Source of the DNA: a bacterium | GTDB taxonomy: Bacteria; 4484-113; JAGGVC01 | NCBI GenBank assembly: GCA_021158185.1 | Contig: JAGGVC010000003.1 | Coordinates: 1 to 35,265, forward strand | Length of the DNA: 35,265 bases | Direction of reading: 5' to 3' | Shown: positions 23,809 to 31,858 of the stretch, piece after piece | How the letters are laid out: every line of letters begins with the position of its first letter | Numbering within the stretch: position 1 is the first letter of the stretch | Program-made: the position numbers and the translations under genes | The notes under the pieces: generated by a model | What the model saw: the letters and a program-made list of their open reading frames with translations, nothing else | What the model was told of the DNA's origin: nothing | The model's database searches: none

Positions 23809-25659
23809 TTATCTGCTGCCCAGTGTCACTTCAAACTCCATCTCCTCGCCATCGCGAATTACAACTGCAATAACGACGTCGCCCGCCTTGTAATCCTGCA
23901 GGGCATAAGTCAGGTCGTAAAGGTTCGTTATGTCCGCATCGCCGAGTTTGAACAGCAGATCGCCAGCCATCAGTCCAGCTTTGTCGGCCGGGCTTCCCTT
24001 TCTTACACCCGCAAACATCACGCCTTCGCTTCCGGAGTAACTGAAGTCGGGAACCGAGCCGAGATATGCCCTGATCCCGGTACCTGAATCCACCTGGCCG
24101 CCTGTTGCAACCTCCGGAAGCGTAGTTTTCTGGAATGTAAGCGCATCATCGCGCCTGTCAAGAACGACAACGATATCATTAACAATATCGAGAACCCTCG
24201 CCGCGTCTTCGCTGTTGATCTTGTCGGTCGTGTCGCTCGGACGATGGTAATCCATATGGACGCCGCTGAAGAAGTTCAGAACGGGAACTCCGACGTTATA
24301 GAAGCTCGTATAGTCGCTTCCGCCTACACCGTCATCGAACCGCTTCAAAGTCAGATCAGTCTGTTCGCCGATTTCGTCTATTACGCTCGGCCATTCTTCG
24401 GCTGTGCCGATGCCCTGGATCGTGATTACGTTGTTCTGCACACGCCCGATCATGTCCATATTGATCATCGCCATTGTCCTGTCGAGGGGGAACACCGGGT
24501 TCTTGACGTAATAAAGCGAGCCGAGAGTCCCAAGCTCTTCTGCGCTGAAATTCATAAAAACAAGCGTATGCCTGTTGCCGCCGGTTTCTGCAAAGTACTT
24601 CGCGAGTTCAAGCACACCCGCGGTTCCGCTCGCGTTATCGTCCGCGCCGTGATGAATCAGTTCATCGGGCGATAGAGCTTCGTACTCCTCCCTAGTGAGC
24701 ATAGATCCAGTCTGTCCAAGACCGAGATGATCGTAATGAGCCCCGATGATAATGTACTGCTCGGTAAATTCACTCCCCGGCAGGATTGCGATTATGTTCT
24801 CCGTTCCTGTGTACTGCTTGATAAGGTCAATCTTGATACGAGCAAAAACAGCACTCATATCGACGGTGACGGGCGTCAAGTCTTCGTCCATCGTGCGCTG
24901 CATTTCCTCAAGATCGGCCCCTAAAACGCTCATCGCTTCGTTTATCACATCGCGCTTCACATGAACGATGGGTATGGCGCTTTCGCCGTATACATCGCCC
25001 TTGCCAAGCCGCATCAGTTCATCCTTACCGTCTGCGCGCTCGTCAAGCGGGCCGGTTACGAGAAGCATCCCAATTGCACCATGACGCTTGGCGTTGTACG
25101 TTTTGTACCTGAGATCGCTGTACGCAGAGGGGCGCTTGCCGTTGAAGTGCTCTTCGTCTTCGATCTGCGGCTCGTGACGAAAAACAATTACGATTTTCCC
25201 TTCAACATCGATCCCTGAGTAATCGTCATAGCCCTCGTCTTCCACGGCCGTTATTCCGTATCCCGCAAATATCAGCGAACCCTCAACCTCTGTATTGGGG
25301 CTGAAGAACACGGGTACGAAATCCTCGGCCATAGTAAGAGACTCCATCATCCCCTTCATTCCCCACATGAATTCGTTTCCATCACCCGGCTCAACGCCAC
25401 TCGTGAACTCGAAGCTTTGCAGGTAACTGTCGCCATTGCCAGGGAGAATGCCGAGATCTTCGTACCACTGCACGATGTACTCTGCGGCGAGTTTCTGGCC
25501 GGGCTCACCGCTCATCCTTCCGCCGAGCTCGTCCGAAGCAAGGTACTCGATATGACCGAGATACTCAGATGCATCGAAGTTTTGCGTGGCATACGCGGAA
25601 AAACCGAAGGCAATAGCGACACAAACGAACACAACAACAAACGAACTGAAAGATCTCAT
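23809..25659 (-). CDS. Secreted M28-family zinc aminopeptidase with PA and PDZ domains
   Basis: 616 residues from ATG 25659. Residues 1-24 are a Sec signal peptide ending SAYA. A protease-associated (PA) insert covers about 125-265. The M28 catalytic domain has all expected zinc and catalytic residues: H308/D310 in AHYDHLG, D340 in GADDNASG, E374-E375 in SAEELG, D402 in NMDMIGR and H472 in DYHRPSD. Residues 530-616 form a PDZ domain (GVMFAGVRKGSPADKAGLMAGDLLFKLGD), which should bind peptide C-termini. The ribosome site GAGG (25671-25668) is eight bases before the ATG. A hairpin with a T-tract lies immediately before that site. It likely works in the periplasm on peptides; the substrate is unknown. 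Confidence 0.92.
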   Translation of the reverse strand: MRSFSSFVVVFVCVAIAFGFSAYATQNFDASEYLGHIEYLASDELGGRMSGEPGQKLAAEYIVQWYEDLGILPGNGDSYLQSFEFTSGVEPGDGNEFMWGMKGMMESLTMAEDFVPVFFSPNTEVEGSLIFAGYGITAVEDEGYDDYSGIDVEGKIVIVFRHEPQIEDEEHFNGKRPSAYSDLRYKTYNAKRHGAIGMLLVTGPLDERADGKDELMRLGKGDVYGESAIPIVHVKRDVINEAMSVLGADLEEMQRTMDEDLTPVTVDMSAVFARIKIDLIKQYTGTENIIAILPGSEFTEQYIIIGAHYDHLGLGQTGSMLTREEYEALSPDELIHHGADDNASGTAGVLELAKYFAETGGNRHTLVFMNFSAEELGTLGSLYYVKNPVFPLDRTMAMINMDMIGRVQNNVITIQGIGTAEEWPSVIDEIGEQTDLTLKRFDDGVGGSDYTSFYNVGVPVLNFFSGVHMDYHRPSDTTDKINSEDAARVLDIVNDIVVVLDRRDDALTFQKTTLPEVATGGQVDSGTGIRAYLGSVPDFSYSGSEGVMFAGVRKGSPADKAGLMAGDLLFKLGDADITNLYDLTYALQDYKAGDVVIAVVIRDGEEMEFEVTLGSR

Positions 25660-25673
25660 TCCATTTACCTCAC

Positions 25674-25696
25674 AAAAAAAACGGCCGAATAACGGC
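25674..25696 (-). terminator. Terminator-like hairpin just before the M28 peptidase start
   Basis: Minus strand: GCCG-TTATT-CGGC (25696-25684), then CG and eight Ts (25681-25674), then the GAGG ribosome site at 25671. It may end transcripts of the five-TM protein gene upstream. Since no promoter fits between it and the peptidase ATG, it may instead act as an attenuator. The four-base stem is short. Confidence 0.4.
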
Positions 25697-25780
25697 ATGA
25701 AAACAACTTAAACATCTTGAATTGCTTCGCGGAAAATCACTCGAATGATATCCCAACGCTCAAACACTATATCAGTGAAA

Positions 25781-25797
25781 TGCGTACGCGCGCGCGT
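25781..25797. repeat. Alternating purine-pyrimidine tract
   Basis: Seventeen bases of strict purine-pyrimidine alternation, mostly CG steps (TGCGTACGCGCGCGCGT), eight bases past the stop codon of the five-TM protein gene. Such runs can form Z-DNA under negative supercoiling. A similar run is at 31771-31788. Confidence 0.55.
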
Positions 25798-25804
25798 CTC
25801 GCGA

Positions 25805-26740
25805 CTATCCACTGCCGACGGCATGTACCGGATCGACGCCCTGCTCCACTTTGCTGTAGTCCAACTCGCTTCCGAGCATGCTGTGCGGGATCATGAAGAT
25901 AACTAGCATAAGAAGCGACGCGAGAAGCGCTGCAAGCCGCCTTCTCGATTCGGGTAATCCCTTTGCAAAATGAATGAACCAGATTGCGATAATCCACCCG
26001 ATAAGAGCAATGAGAGTTTTGTTATCTGTAAGATCCAAGCCGAGCGGGAATCCGGTCCAGAATGCACCGAATGAGTATTTCTGTACAAGCGGCCCGAAGA
26101 TGAATCCGCCGGCGAAAAGCGTCGAAATCGTCCACCAGGATAGTACGCGCAAATACCCCATCGGCTTGATCACTTCGAGAAGCAATCTCATCGCAAGAAG
26201 CATCGAGGAGAACATCAAAAGGATGTGGGGGATCATCACCCAGAGAGGGACATCCCCGCGGAATCTGATCACTACCGAACGATTGTTGGCGGGCAACTGA
26301 ATCTCGCCTTCCGCGCCGCGAAGCACAATGTAATACTCAAGCTTGCCTGCTGGAGGCTGATGTGGCAGCTTTGCCGTGAGCTTCTGCTGGTCATGCTCCA
26401 TCCTGTCTTCAATAAACTCGTCGGCTGTTCTGAATCGCTTCCAGAATATCGAACCGCTTACATTGGGAGAGCATTTCATTTCTAGCCGGGCATCCTCGGA
26501 TCCGGGCCAGGAGCGCAGAAGGCTGTACTTGATTGTTTCACCCGAGATTTCGACGCGGCCGTTGACCGGATGGGTGGGCCCTGTTGCGCGCTGGTAGACA
26601 ACGCTTGCCAGCGTCAAGATCACCGCCAAAACCCATAGAGTGACGTTGAGCCACACGCGCGCCCTTTTTCTTGCTTCAAGGACGCCTTCATCAATCCTTC
26701 CGCCATTTCCACTTGCAGAACTCGTGGTTTCGTTATCCAT
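25805..26740 (-). CDS. Five-TM membrane protein of unknown function
   Basis: 311 residues from ATG 26740; a GTG at 26749 would add three. Residues 1-28 are polar. The first membrane segment is near 30-51 (VWLNVTLWVLAVILTLASVVY), followed by an extracytoplasmic segment of about 110 residues (VNGRVEISGETIKYSLLRSWPG...), and then four membrane segments in the C-terminal half. The soluble part contains short beta-like pieces and paired charged residues but no motif I recognise. The gene shares the divergent 166-base region with secD and may be cotranscribed with the M28 peptidase gene. No function is assigned. Confidence 0.75.
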   Translation of the reverse strand: MDNETTSSASGNGGRIDEGVLEARKRARVWLNVTLWVLAVILTLASVVYQRATGPTHPVNGRVEISGETIKYSLLRSWPGSEDARLEMKCSPNVSGSIFWKRFRTADEFIEDRMEHDQQKLTAKLPHQPPAGKLEYYIVLRGAEGEIQLPANNRSVVIRFRGDVPLWVMIPHILLMFSSMLLAMRLLLEVIKPMGYLRVLSWWTISTLFAGGFIFGPLVQKYSFGAFWTGFPLGLDLTDNKTLIALIGWIIAIWFIHFAKGLPESRRRLAALLASLLMLVIFMIPHSMLGSELDYSKVEQGVDPVHAVGSG

Positions 26741-26774
26741 AACGCTCACTTACATCAAAGAAAGTTAAAGCAAT

Positions 26775-26780
26775 ATTATA
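26775..26780 (-). promoter_or_regulatory. Candidate -10 of the five-TM protein gene
   Basis: Perfect minus-strand TATAAT, 34 bases before ATG 26740. No convincing -35 is present, but the position in the divergent gap opposite the secD promoter supports it. Confidence 0.35.
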
Positions 26781-26799
26781 CTTACCTGTGCCGGAATTA

Positions 26800-26827
26800 T
26801 TGCATTCACATTCAGAAGCGCTATAAT
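26800..26827 (+). promoter_or_regulatory. Promoter of the secD-secF-recJ-apt run
   Basis: -35 TTGCAT (26800-26805), 16-base spacer, perfect -10 TATAAT (26822-26827). The leader to ATG 26907 is about 73 bases and ends in a normal GGAG ribosome site. The -35 is the same as that of the lipoprotein gene. Confidence 0.6.
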
Positions 26828-26906
26828 TCTTCGCTCATGTAGCGCCTGCTGAGATGATTGCGCGCGTTACGACCAATTTGTGCTGGACATATTCTGGAGT
26901 GCGGAA

Positions 26907-28244
26907 ATGAACTTCTTTTGGCCATGGCTTGTTCTGATCGTCGGTGTATTCATCCTGTGGATCCTGGCGCAAAACACGGTTTCATCGGACCTGCGTCCGA
27001 GGATTACCGGCTGGATGATTATCATTGAGGTGCTTCTGATCGCCCTCTGGCAGCCCGGCTACAGGGCTTTTGACATCGACAGCCCTATCATCAAACTCGG
27101 CCTGGACCTTCAGGGAGGTGCCAACGTACTTCTTCAGGCTCACGCTGAGGGCAGAAGTCCCACAGATGATGAGATGAATGGCGTAATCGAGGTTATCAGA
27201 AACCGAGTTGACCCCCAAGGACTCAAGGAAATTGCACTGCAGCGGGTTGGTGAGGATCGCGTAAGCCTTCAGGTCCCAGGCGAAGATGATCCGGATACGC
27301 TCGCAAAACTCATCGGCGAAACTGCGCTCCTGGAGTTCATCGACACAGGACGCGACAGTTTTGAAAGGGGAACAGACTTATCGAAGGAAATAGAGTCTGG
27401 CGAGTATACCGTTATCCTGAAAGGCGATGATTTGAAAAGCGCTGAATTTGCGATCGCCCAGGGCAACCCGATCGTTCGCTTCGAATTCAAGCCAAGCGCT
27501 GGGAAAGTATTTGGCACATTCACGAGCGAGAACATCGGGCGTTTCCTCACGGTCACGCTAGATAAAACTGTCGTTACGAGTCCGACCATCAAAGGAGCGA
27601 TCTGGGGAGGAAGCGGAATTATCGAAGGCGGTTTCACAATCGATAGTGCAGACCTTCTTGCAAGGCAGCTGAATGCCGGTCGTCTCCCCGTACCCGTAGA
27701 AATCATAGAGAACCGCGTTATCGGCCCGATTCTCGGCAAGGAATCCATAGACACAAGCATTCGCGCAGGCCTTATCGGATTCGTTATCATCCTTCTTTTT
27801 ATGGCGATTTTCTATAAGCTTCCCGGGCTTTTAAGTTGTCTGGCGCTCGTTCTTTACGTTGTTCTAGTGCTCGGTTACCTGTCTCTGTTCGATGCCACGC
27901 TTACGCTTCCTGGAATCGCCGGATTTCTCCTTTCCATCGGTATGGCTGTCGACGCAAACATAATTATTTTCGAACGATTAAAGGAAGAACTTGCGTGGGG
28001 CAAAACCTTGTCTGCATCTGTAGAATCGGCTTTTGCGCGCGCGTGGGTAGCAATTTTCGACGCGAACCTGACAACGCTCATAGGTACGGCGGTCCTGTAC
28101 TTCTACGGAAGCGGCCCAATAAAAGGATTCGCGGTAACGCTGTCCTTAGGTATCCTGCTTTCGTTCTTCAGCGCTGTGTTCGTTACACGCTTCTTCCTGA
28201 CTCAGATTTCGGTCAAGCTGCGTAACACCTCGCTTTATGCATAG
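26907..28244 (+). CDS. secD: Protein translocase subunit SecD
   Basis: RND-type export factor that uses the proton gradient to help pull proteins through SecYEG. 445 residues from ATG 26907, with GGAG seven bases upstream. GLDLQGG (65-71) is the SecD signature. The periplasmic P1 region spans about 72-280, and five C-terminal membrane segments follow with GMAVDANIIIFERLKEE and a final FFSAVFVTRFFL. Two hydrophobic segments (about 5-22 and 35-49) precede GLDLQGG, whereas SecD normally has one. If both span the membrane, the N-terminus would be periplasmic. A GTG at 26880 would add nine residues. secF follows after 53 bases. Confidence 0.94.
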   Translation: MNFFWPWLVLIVGVFILWILAQNTVSSDLRPRITGWMIIIEVLLIALWQPGYRAFDIDSPIIKLGLDLQGGANVLLQAHAEGRSPTDDEMNGVIEVIRNRVDPQGLKEIALQRVGEDRVSLQVPGEDDPDTLAKLIGETALLEFIDTGRDSFERGTDLSKEIESGEYTVILKGDDLKSAEFAIAQGNPIVRFEFKPSAGKVFGTFTSENIGRFLTVTLDKTVVTSPTIKGAIWGGSGIIEGGFTIDSADLLARQLNAGRLPVPVEIIENRVIGPILGKESIDTSIRAGLIGFVIILLFMAIFYKLPGLLSCLALVLYVVLVLGYLSLFDATLTLPGIAGFLLSIGMAVDANIIIFERLKEELAWGKTLSASVESAFARAWVAIFDANLTTLIGTAVLYFYGSGPIKGFAVTLSLGILLSFFSAVFVTRFFLTQISVKLRNTSLYA

Positions 28245-28297
28245 CTTGCACAAGAAGATCGGATTTTTTTCCTAGAGCACCTGTTTGGAGCGATGAA

Positions 28298-29503
28298 GTG
28301 ATAAAGGTTATTGAGAGAGATCCTGAAAAGCTGAAGCCCATCGGCTTTATGAAACTGTCGGTGTTGTGGCTGGCGATTTCGCTTGTGGCGATTCTTGCAA
28401 GCGTGGGATTTATGGTCGCAAATGTAAACGACCCCGAGATCGGCGCCCCCGTCAAACTCGGCATTGACTATGCCGGCGGCACATTGATAAGCGGAACTAC
28501 CGGAGTGAATGTTACTTCGCATGAAATAAAGGAAATTGTTGAAGAGTATTCCTCTGTCGAACCGGTTGTACAGGTTATCAAGCTTGGTGAATCAACCAGG
28601 AACATAGAGATTCGGACTCGTATCGAAGTTGACCCTACTGCGACACTCCCCGAACAGAACACGCAGAGAAGCGACAAGATCCATGATCTCAAAGCCGAGA
28701 TCTCCGAGAAGTTCGGAGGATTCACCGAGAAAACGCAGGCGTATGTAGGCCCAACCGTGGGTGCTGAGTTGATTAACAAAGCAGCAATTGCGCTCATTAT
28801 CGGGTCTATCCTGATGCTTATTTACATATTTATCCGCTTCGGGAACTTCATCTTTGCATTAGCTGCGGTAATAGCGCTTCTCCACGATGTAATAATTACG
28901 CTTGGCGGCGTTGCACTTCTTAAGATCGAGATAAATTCCGCTTTCATTGCTGTAATTCTGACAATCATCGGGTATTCAATCAACGACACGATTATCATTT
29001 TCGATCGGATACGCGAGAACATGAAGAAATACCCCGCGCTTGAATTCAGCAAGCTTGCCGATATTTCATTAACGCAAACACTCGTGCGCAGTGTCGGAAC
29101 GGTATTAACTGTCATTTTTATGCTCCTCGCTCTTGTTTTCTTCGGCGGGTCAAGCATCCAGGATTTCGTCCGCTCCATGCTGATCGGAATGGTCAGCGGC
29201 GCCTACTCGTCCATTTTCATCGCGACACCGCTCATTCGCCTTTTCAGGCCGAAAGACAAAATACGTGTTGCAGCCACGGTGACAGAGGCGGAAAGAATTG
29301 GCGATATGGGCGAGGAAGTGAAGGAAGAAGCACCGATACCTGAAACTGAAGCTGCTTATGATGAGCCTTCCTTAGCTTCGGTTGGCGATAAACAAGCCCC
29401 TGCCGAAGAGGAGAAACGCTCTGAAAAAGCTGCGAGAGACGGCGCAGACAGGCGCGCAAGGAAGCGCGTTACCAAGAAGAAAGGTAAAGCTAGACGCAGG
29501 TAA
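28298..29503 (+). CDS. secF: Protein translocase subunit SecF
   Basis: Partner of SecD. 401 residues starting at GTG 28298, with GGAG seven bases upstream; an ATG at 28293 meets a stop at once. One membrane segment (about 20-42) precedes LGIDYAGGTLISG, the SecF form of the GIDFxGG signature. Five C-terminal segments follow with the typical GYSINDTIIIFDRIRENMKKYP. After about residue 325 comes a 75-residue charged cytoplasmic tail: first acidic, then strongly basic (RRARKRVTKKKGKARRR). Such basic tails are seen in some SecF proteins and may contact the ribosome or lipid; that is inference. recJ starts four bases after the stop. Confidence 0.95.
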   Translation: MIKVIERDPEKLKPIGFMKLSVLWLAISLVAILASVGFMVANVNDPEIGAPVKLGIDYAGGTLISGTTGVNVTSHEIKEIVEEYSSVEPVVQVIKLGESTRNIEIRTRIEVDPTATLPEQNTQRSDKIHDLKAEISEKFGGFTEKTQAYVGPTVGAELINKAAIALIIGSILMLIYIFIRFGNFIFALAAVIALLHDVIITLGGVALLKIEINSAFIAVILTIIGYSINDTIIIFDRIRENMKKYPALEFSKLADISLTQTLVRSVGTVLTVIFMLLALVFFGGSSIQDFVRSMLIGMVSGAYSSIFIATPLIRLFRPKDKIRVAATVTEAERIGDMGEEVKEEAPIPETEAAYDEPSLASVGDKQAPAEEEKRSEKAARDGADRRARKRVTKKKGKARRR

Positions 29504-29506
29504 ATC

Positions 29507-31210
29507 GTGACTCGATTCAAAGTACCGCACATTTCGGATAACCAGGCGGTGCTTTTGTCCACACAACATTCGCTTCCGCGAATTCTTGGTGAATACCTTA
29601 TCGCTCGCGGTATTCACGAACGTGAAGATATCGCCAAGTTTCTCGATCCACCACGCACCGATCTCGATATAGCCTCAAAACTGCCTTTACTCAGCGATGT
29701 AGCTCGGAAAATACTCGAAGTGGCCGATGAAGGAGGGAGCGTCCTCGTATACGGCGATTACGATGCTGACGGGATTTCCGCAGCATCCCTATTACACGAT
29801 GTGCTGCGCACCCTCAGAATACCATCGAACGTTTATCTGCCCAGCCGCTTCGGTGAAGGTTACGGTGTTTCCTCTCGCGTTCTCGAAAACGCAAAGGAGC
29901 AGGGCTACAGCCTTGTCGTCACCGTGGATTGCGGCATAGGTTCGGTGGACGAAGTACGTCGCGCAAAGGAAATCGGACTCGACATAGTCATTACGGACCA
30001 CCATCCCCCATCTGATATTCTGCCTGATACGACGATTGTTAACCCGCTCACCGAAGATGCATGGACGTCTGAAAACGACTACAACCTGTGTGGGGCTACG
30101 GTCGCGTTCGGTCTTGCACAGGAACTTCTAAGGCTTCGCGGCAAAGATCCGGAGGCAGCGTCTGACAGGTATCTCGAAATCATCGCGCTTGCCACAATTG
30201 CTGATGTTATGAAACTCGTGGGTGTTAATCGCTCACTTGTCTACCACGGCCTCGATCAAATGTGGGATACGACTCGAATCGGATTGAAAGCGTTGATATC
30301 CGAGATGAGAATCGAATCGGGAGTCAGGCCGACCGTCGAACAGATGAGCTTCGGCGTTATTCCGGCTCTTAACGCCTGCGGCAGAATGCACAGCCCCAAC
30401 ATCGCTCTCAAGCTCTTCTCGGCAACAAATCCCGAAGAAGCAAGGAGGCTAGCGAGGGAAATCAAGCATTTGAATATAATGCGAAGGGGGGTTCAGGACA
30501 AGGTTTTCGAAGAGGCGGCACGCGCCGCAGCAGAGCTTAAAGATGCACCGGCACTCGTCCTCTATGCCGAGGAATGGCATCTCGGAGTTCTTGGCATCGT
30601 CGCCGCAAAAATTTCAGAACTCTTCGGGAAACCCGCTGTTATCCTCAGCTCGGCTCACGGAAGCGAAGGAACAATTCACGGAAGTGCGAGAAGCGCTGAG
30701 AACATTGACATTAGCAAATGCCTTGAAGCTTCAAGCGAGCACCTGGAGAAATTCGGCGGGCATCCGGCCGCTGCTGGTATCGTCCTTTCCAAAGACAAGC
30801 TGAGCGAGTTCATACCTGCATTCCTGAACGCGGTTTCCAACTACAAATCTCCAGATACTGAGGTAGAAAGCTACGATGCCGATGCATTGGTCTCTCTCCG
30901 CGAGCTTGCAGACCTGAGCATCGACCAACTATCGAGGCTGGAGCCATTCGGCGAAGGAAATCGCGCCCCGCGGTTTTCTGTTGCGCAATGCTCTTTTGAT
31001 AATATACGTACTGTCGGACGTGATTCAACAACCCTTATTGCAAAGTTATCCGACGAAAGCGTAAGCGTTCGGATCGTGGGCTTCAGAATGAGCCATCTCG
31101 CCAGAAGGCTTAGCCCGGAATCGCGCTACAATGTGCTTCTCTCTGTGAAGCCCGATGTTTTCAAGGGGAAAAGAACTGTGCGGTATGAGCTTATCGATAT
31201 TGAGGAATGA
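29507..31210 (+). CDS. recJ: Single-stranded-DNA-specific exonuclease RecJ
   Basis: 5'-3' ssDNA exonuclease of recombination, base-excision and mismatch repair. 567 residues, typical length. DHH motifs are complete: YGDYDADGISA (82-92), VDCGIGS, ITDHHPP and ATIADV. NACGRM and the DHHA1 part with KFGGHPAAAGI follow, then the C-terminal OB-like region with LEPFGEGNRAPRF. The start is GTG 29507, four bases after secF, with no strong ribosome site, so translation is probably coupled. Its end overlaps the region just before apt. Confidence 0.95.
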   Translation: MTRFKVPHISDNQAVLLSTQHSLPRILGEYLIARGIHEREDIAKFLDPPRTDLDIASKLPLLSDVARKILEVADEGGSVLVYGDYDADGISAASLLHDVLRTLRIPSNVYLPSRFGEGYGVSSRVLENAKEQGYSLVVTVDCGIGSVDEVRRAKEIGLDIVITDHHPPSDILPDTTIVNPLTEDAWTSENDYNLCGATVAFGLAQELLRLRGKDPEAASDRYLEIIALATIADVMKLVGVNRSLVYHGLDQMWDTTRIGLKALISEMRIESGVRPTVEQMSFGVIPALNACGRMHSPNIALKLFSATNPEEARRLAREIKHLNIMRRGVQDKVFEEAARAAAELKDAPALVLYAEEWHLGVLGIVAAKISELFGKPAVILSSAHGSEGTIHGSARSAENIDISKCLEASSEHLEKFGGHPAAAGIVLSKDKLSEFIPAFLNAVSNYKSPDTEVESYDADALVSLRELADLSIDQLSRLEPFGEGNRAPRFSVAQCSFDNIRTVGRDSTTLIAKLSDESVSVRIVGFRMSHLARRLSPESRYNVLLSVKPDVFKGKRTVRYELIDIEE

Positions 31211-31227
31211 CCGGAGGTACTAACCGG

Positions 31228-31758
31228 ATGAGCAATTCGGGAGTAGAAAAGCTTAAGGCAGCAATCCGCGATGTGCCGGATTTTCCGAAGCAAGGCATCA
31301 TTTTCAGGGACATCACGCCTATTCTCTCGGATCCGTTGCTGCTTAACACGGCGATCGAAGTGCTGGTTGAACCGTATCGAAATGTGAAGGTGGACAAGAT
31401 TATCGGCATCGAAAGCCGCGGGTTCATTTTCGCTCCGCCAATTGCGATGCGGCTTGGCGCGGGCTTCGTACCCATACGCAAAATGGGCAAGTTACCTGCG
31501 GAAACGATCCATCACAGTTACGACCTGGAATACGGCTCGGCAACAATGGAAATGCACAAAGACGCGGTAAGTCCGGGTGAGCGCGTGATTCTCATTGACG
31601 ATCTGATTGCCACAGGCGGATCGGCTGCAGCCGCTATCGAGATGATCAGGAAGCTTGGGGGAGAAGTGATTGGCGCTAGTTTCCTTGTCGAACTTCATTT
31701 CCTCAACGGTCGCGCAAAACTCCCGGATATTCCAGTGCATACCCATATCGTATACTAG
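31228..31758 (+). CDS. apt: Adenine phosphoribosyltransferase
   Basis: Purine salvage: adenine and PRPP to AMP. 176 residues, normal length. IRDVPDFPKQGIIFRDITPIL near the N-terminus, GIESRGFIF, and the PRPP motif VILIDDLIATGGSA are diagnostic. ATG 31228 is chosen because GGAGG (31213-31217) lies ten bases upstream; an ATG at 31207 that overlaps the recJ stop would place that site inside the gene. The recJ-apt order is common in bacteria. Confidence 0.94.
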   Translation: MSNSGVEKLKAAIRDVPDFPKQGIIFRDITPILSDPLLLNTAIEVLVEPYRNVKVDKIIGIESRGFIFAPPIAMRLGAGFVPIRKMGKLPAETIHHSYDLEYGSATMEMHKDAVSPGERVILIDDLIATGGSAAAAIEMIRKLGGEVIGASFLVELHFLNGRAKLPDIPVHTHIVY

Positions 31759-31770
31759 CTTTGATGGAGA

Positions 31771-31788
31771 ACGCACGCGCGCGCGCGC
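31771..31788. repeat. Alternating CG tract between apt and gatB
   Basis: Eighteen bases of strict purine-pyrimidine alternation (ACGCACGCGCGCGCGCGC), 13 bases after the apt stop. Potential Z-DNA. It sits in the 100-base gap that must also hold any gatB promoter; none is clear there. A short AACAA-ATAC-TTGTT hairpin lies further on. Confidence 0.55.
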
Positions 31789-31858
31789 TTTTCGACGCAA
31801 ATCGCGTACATTCACTACTTCGAACAAATACTTGTTAGAACTGACAGGTGGTTTTTTT

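Noticed and set aside
31670-31858. N-terminal extension of GatB overlapping apt
   Set aside because: The 63 extra codons do not resemble GatB, and a ribosome site precedes TTG 31859.
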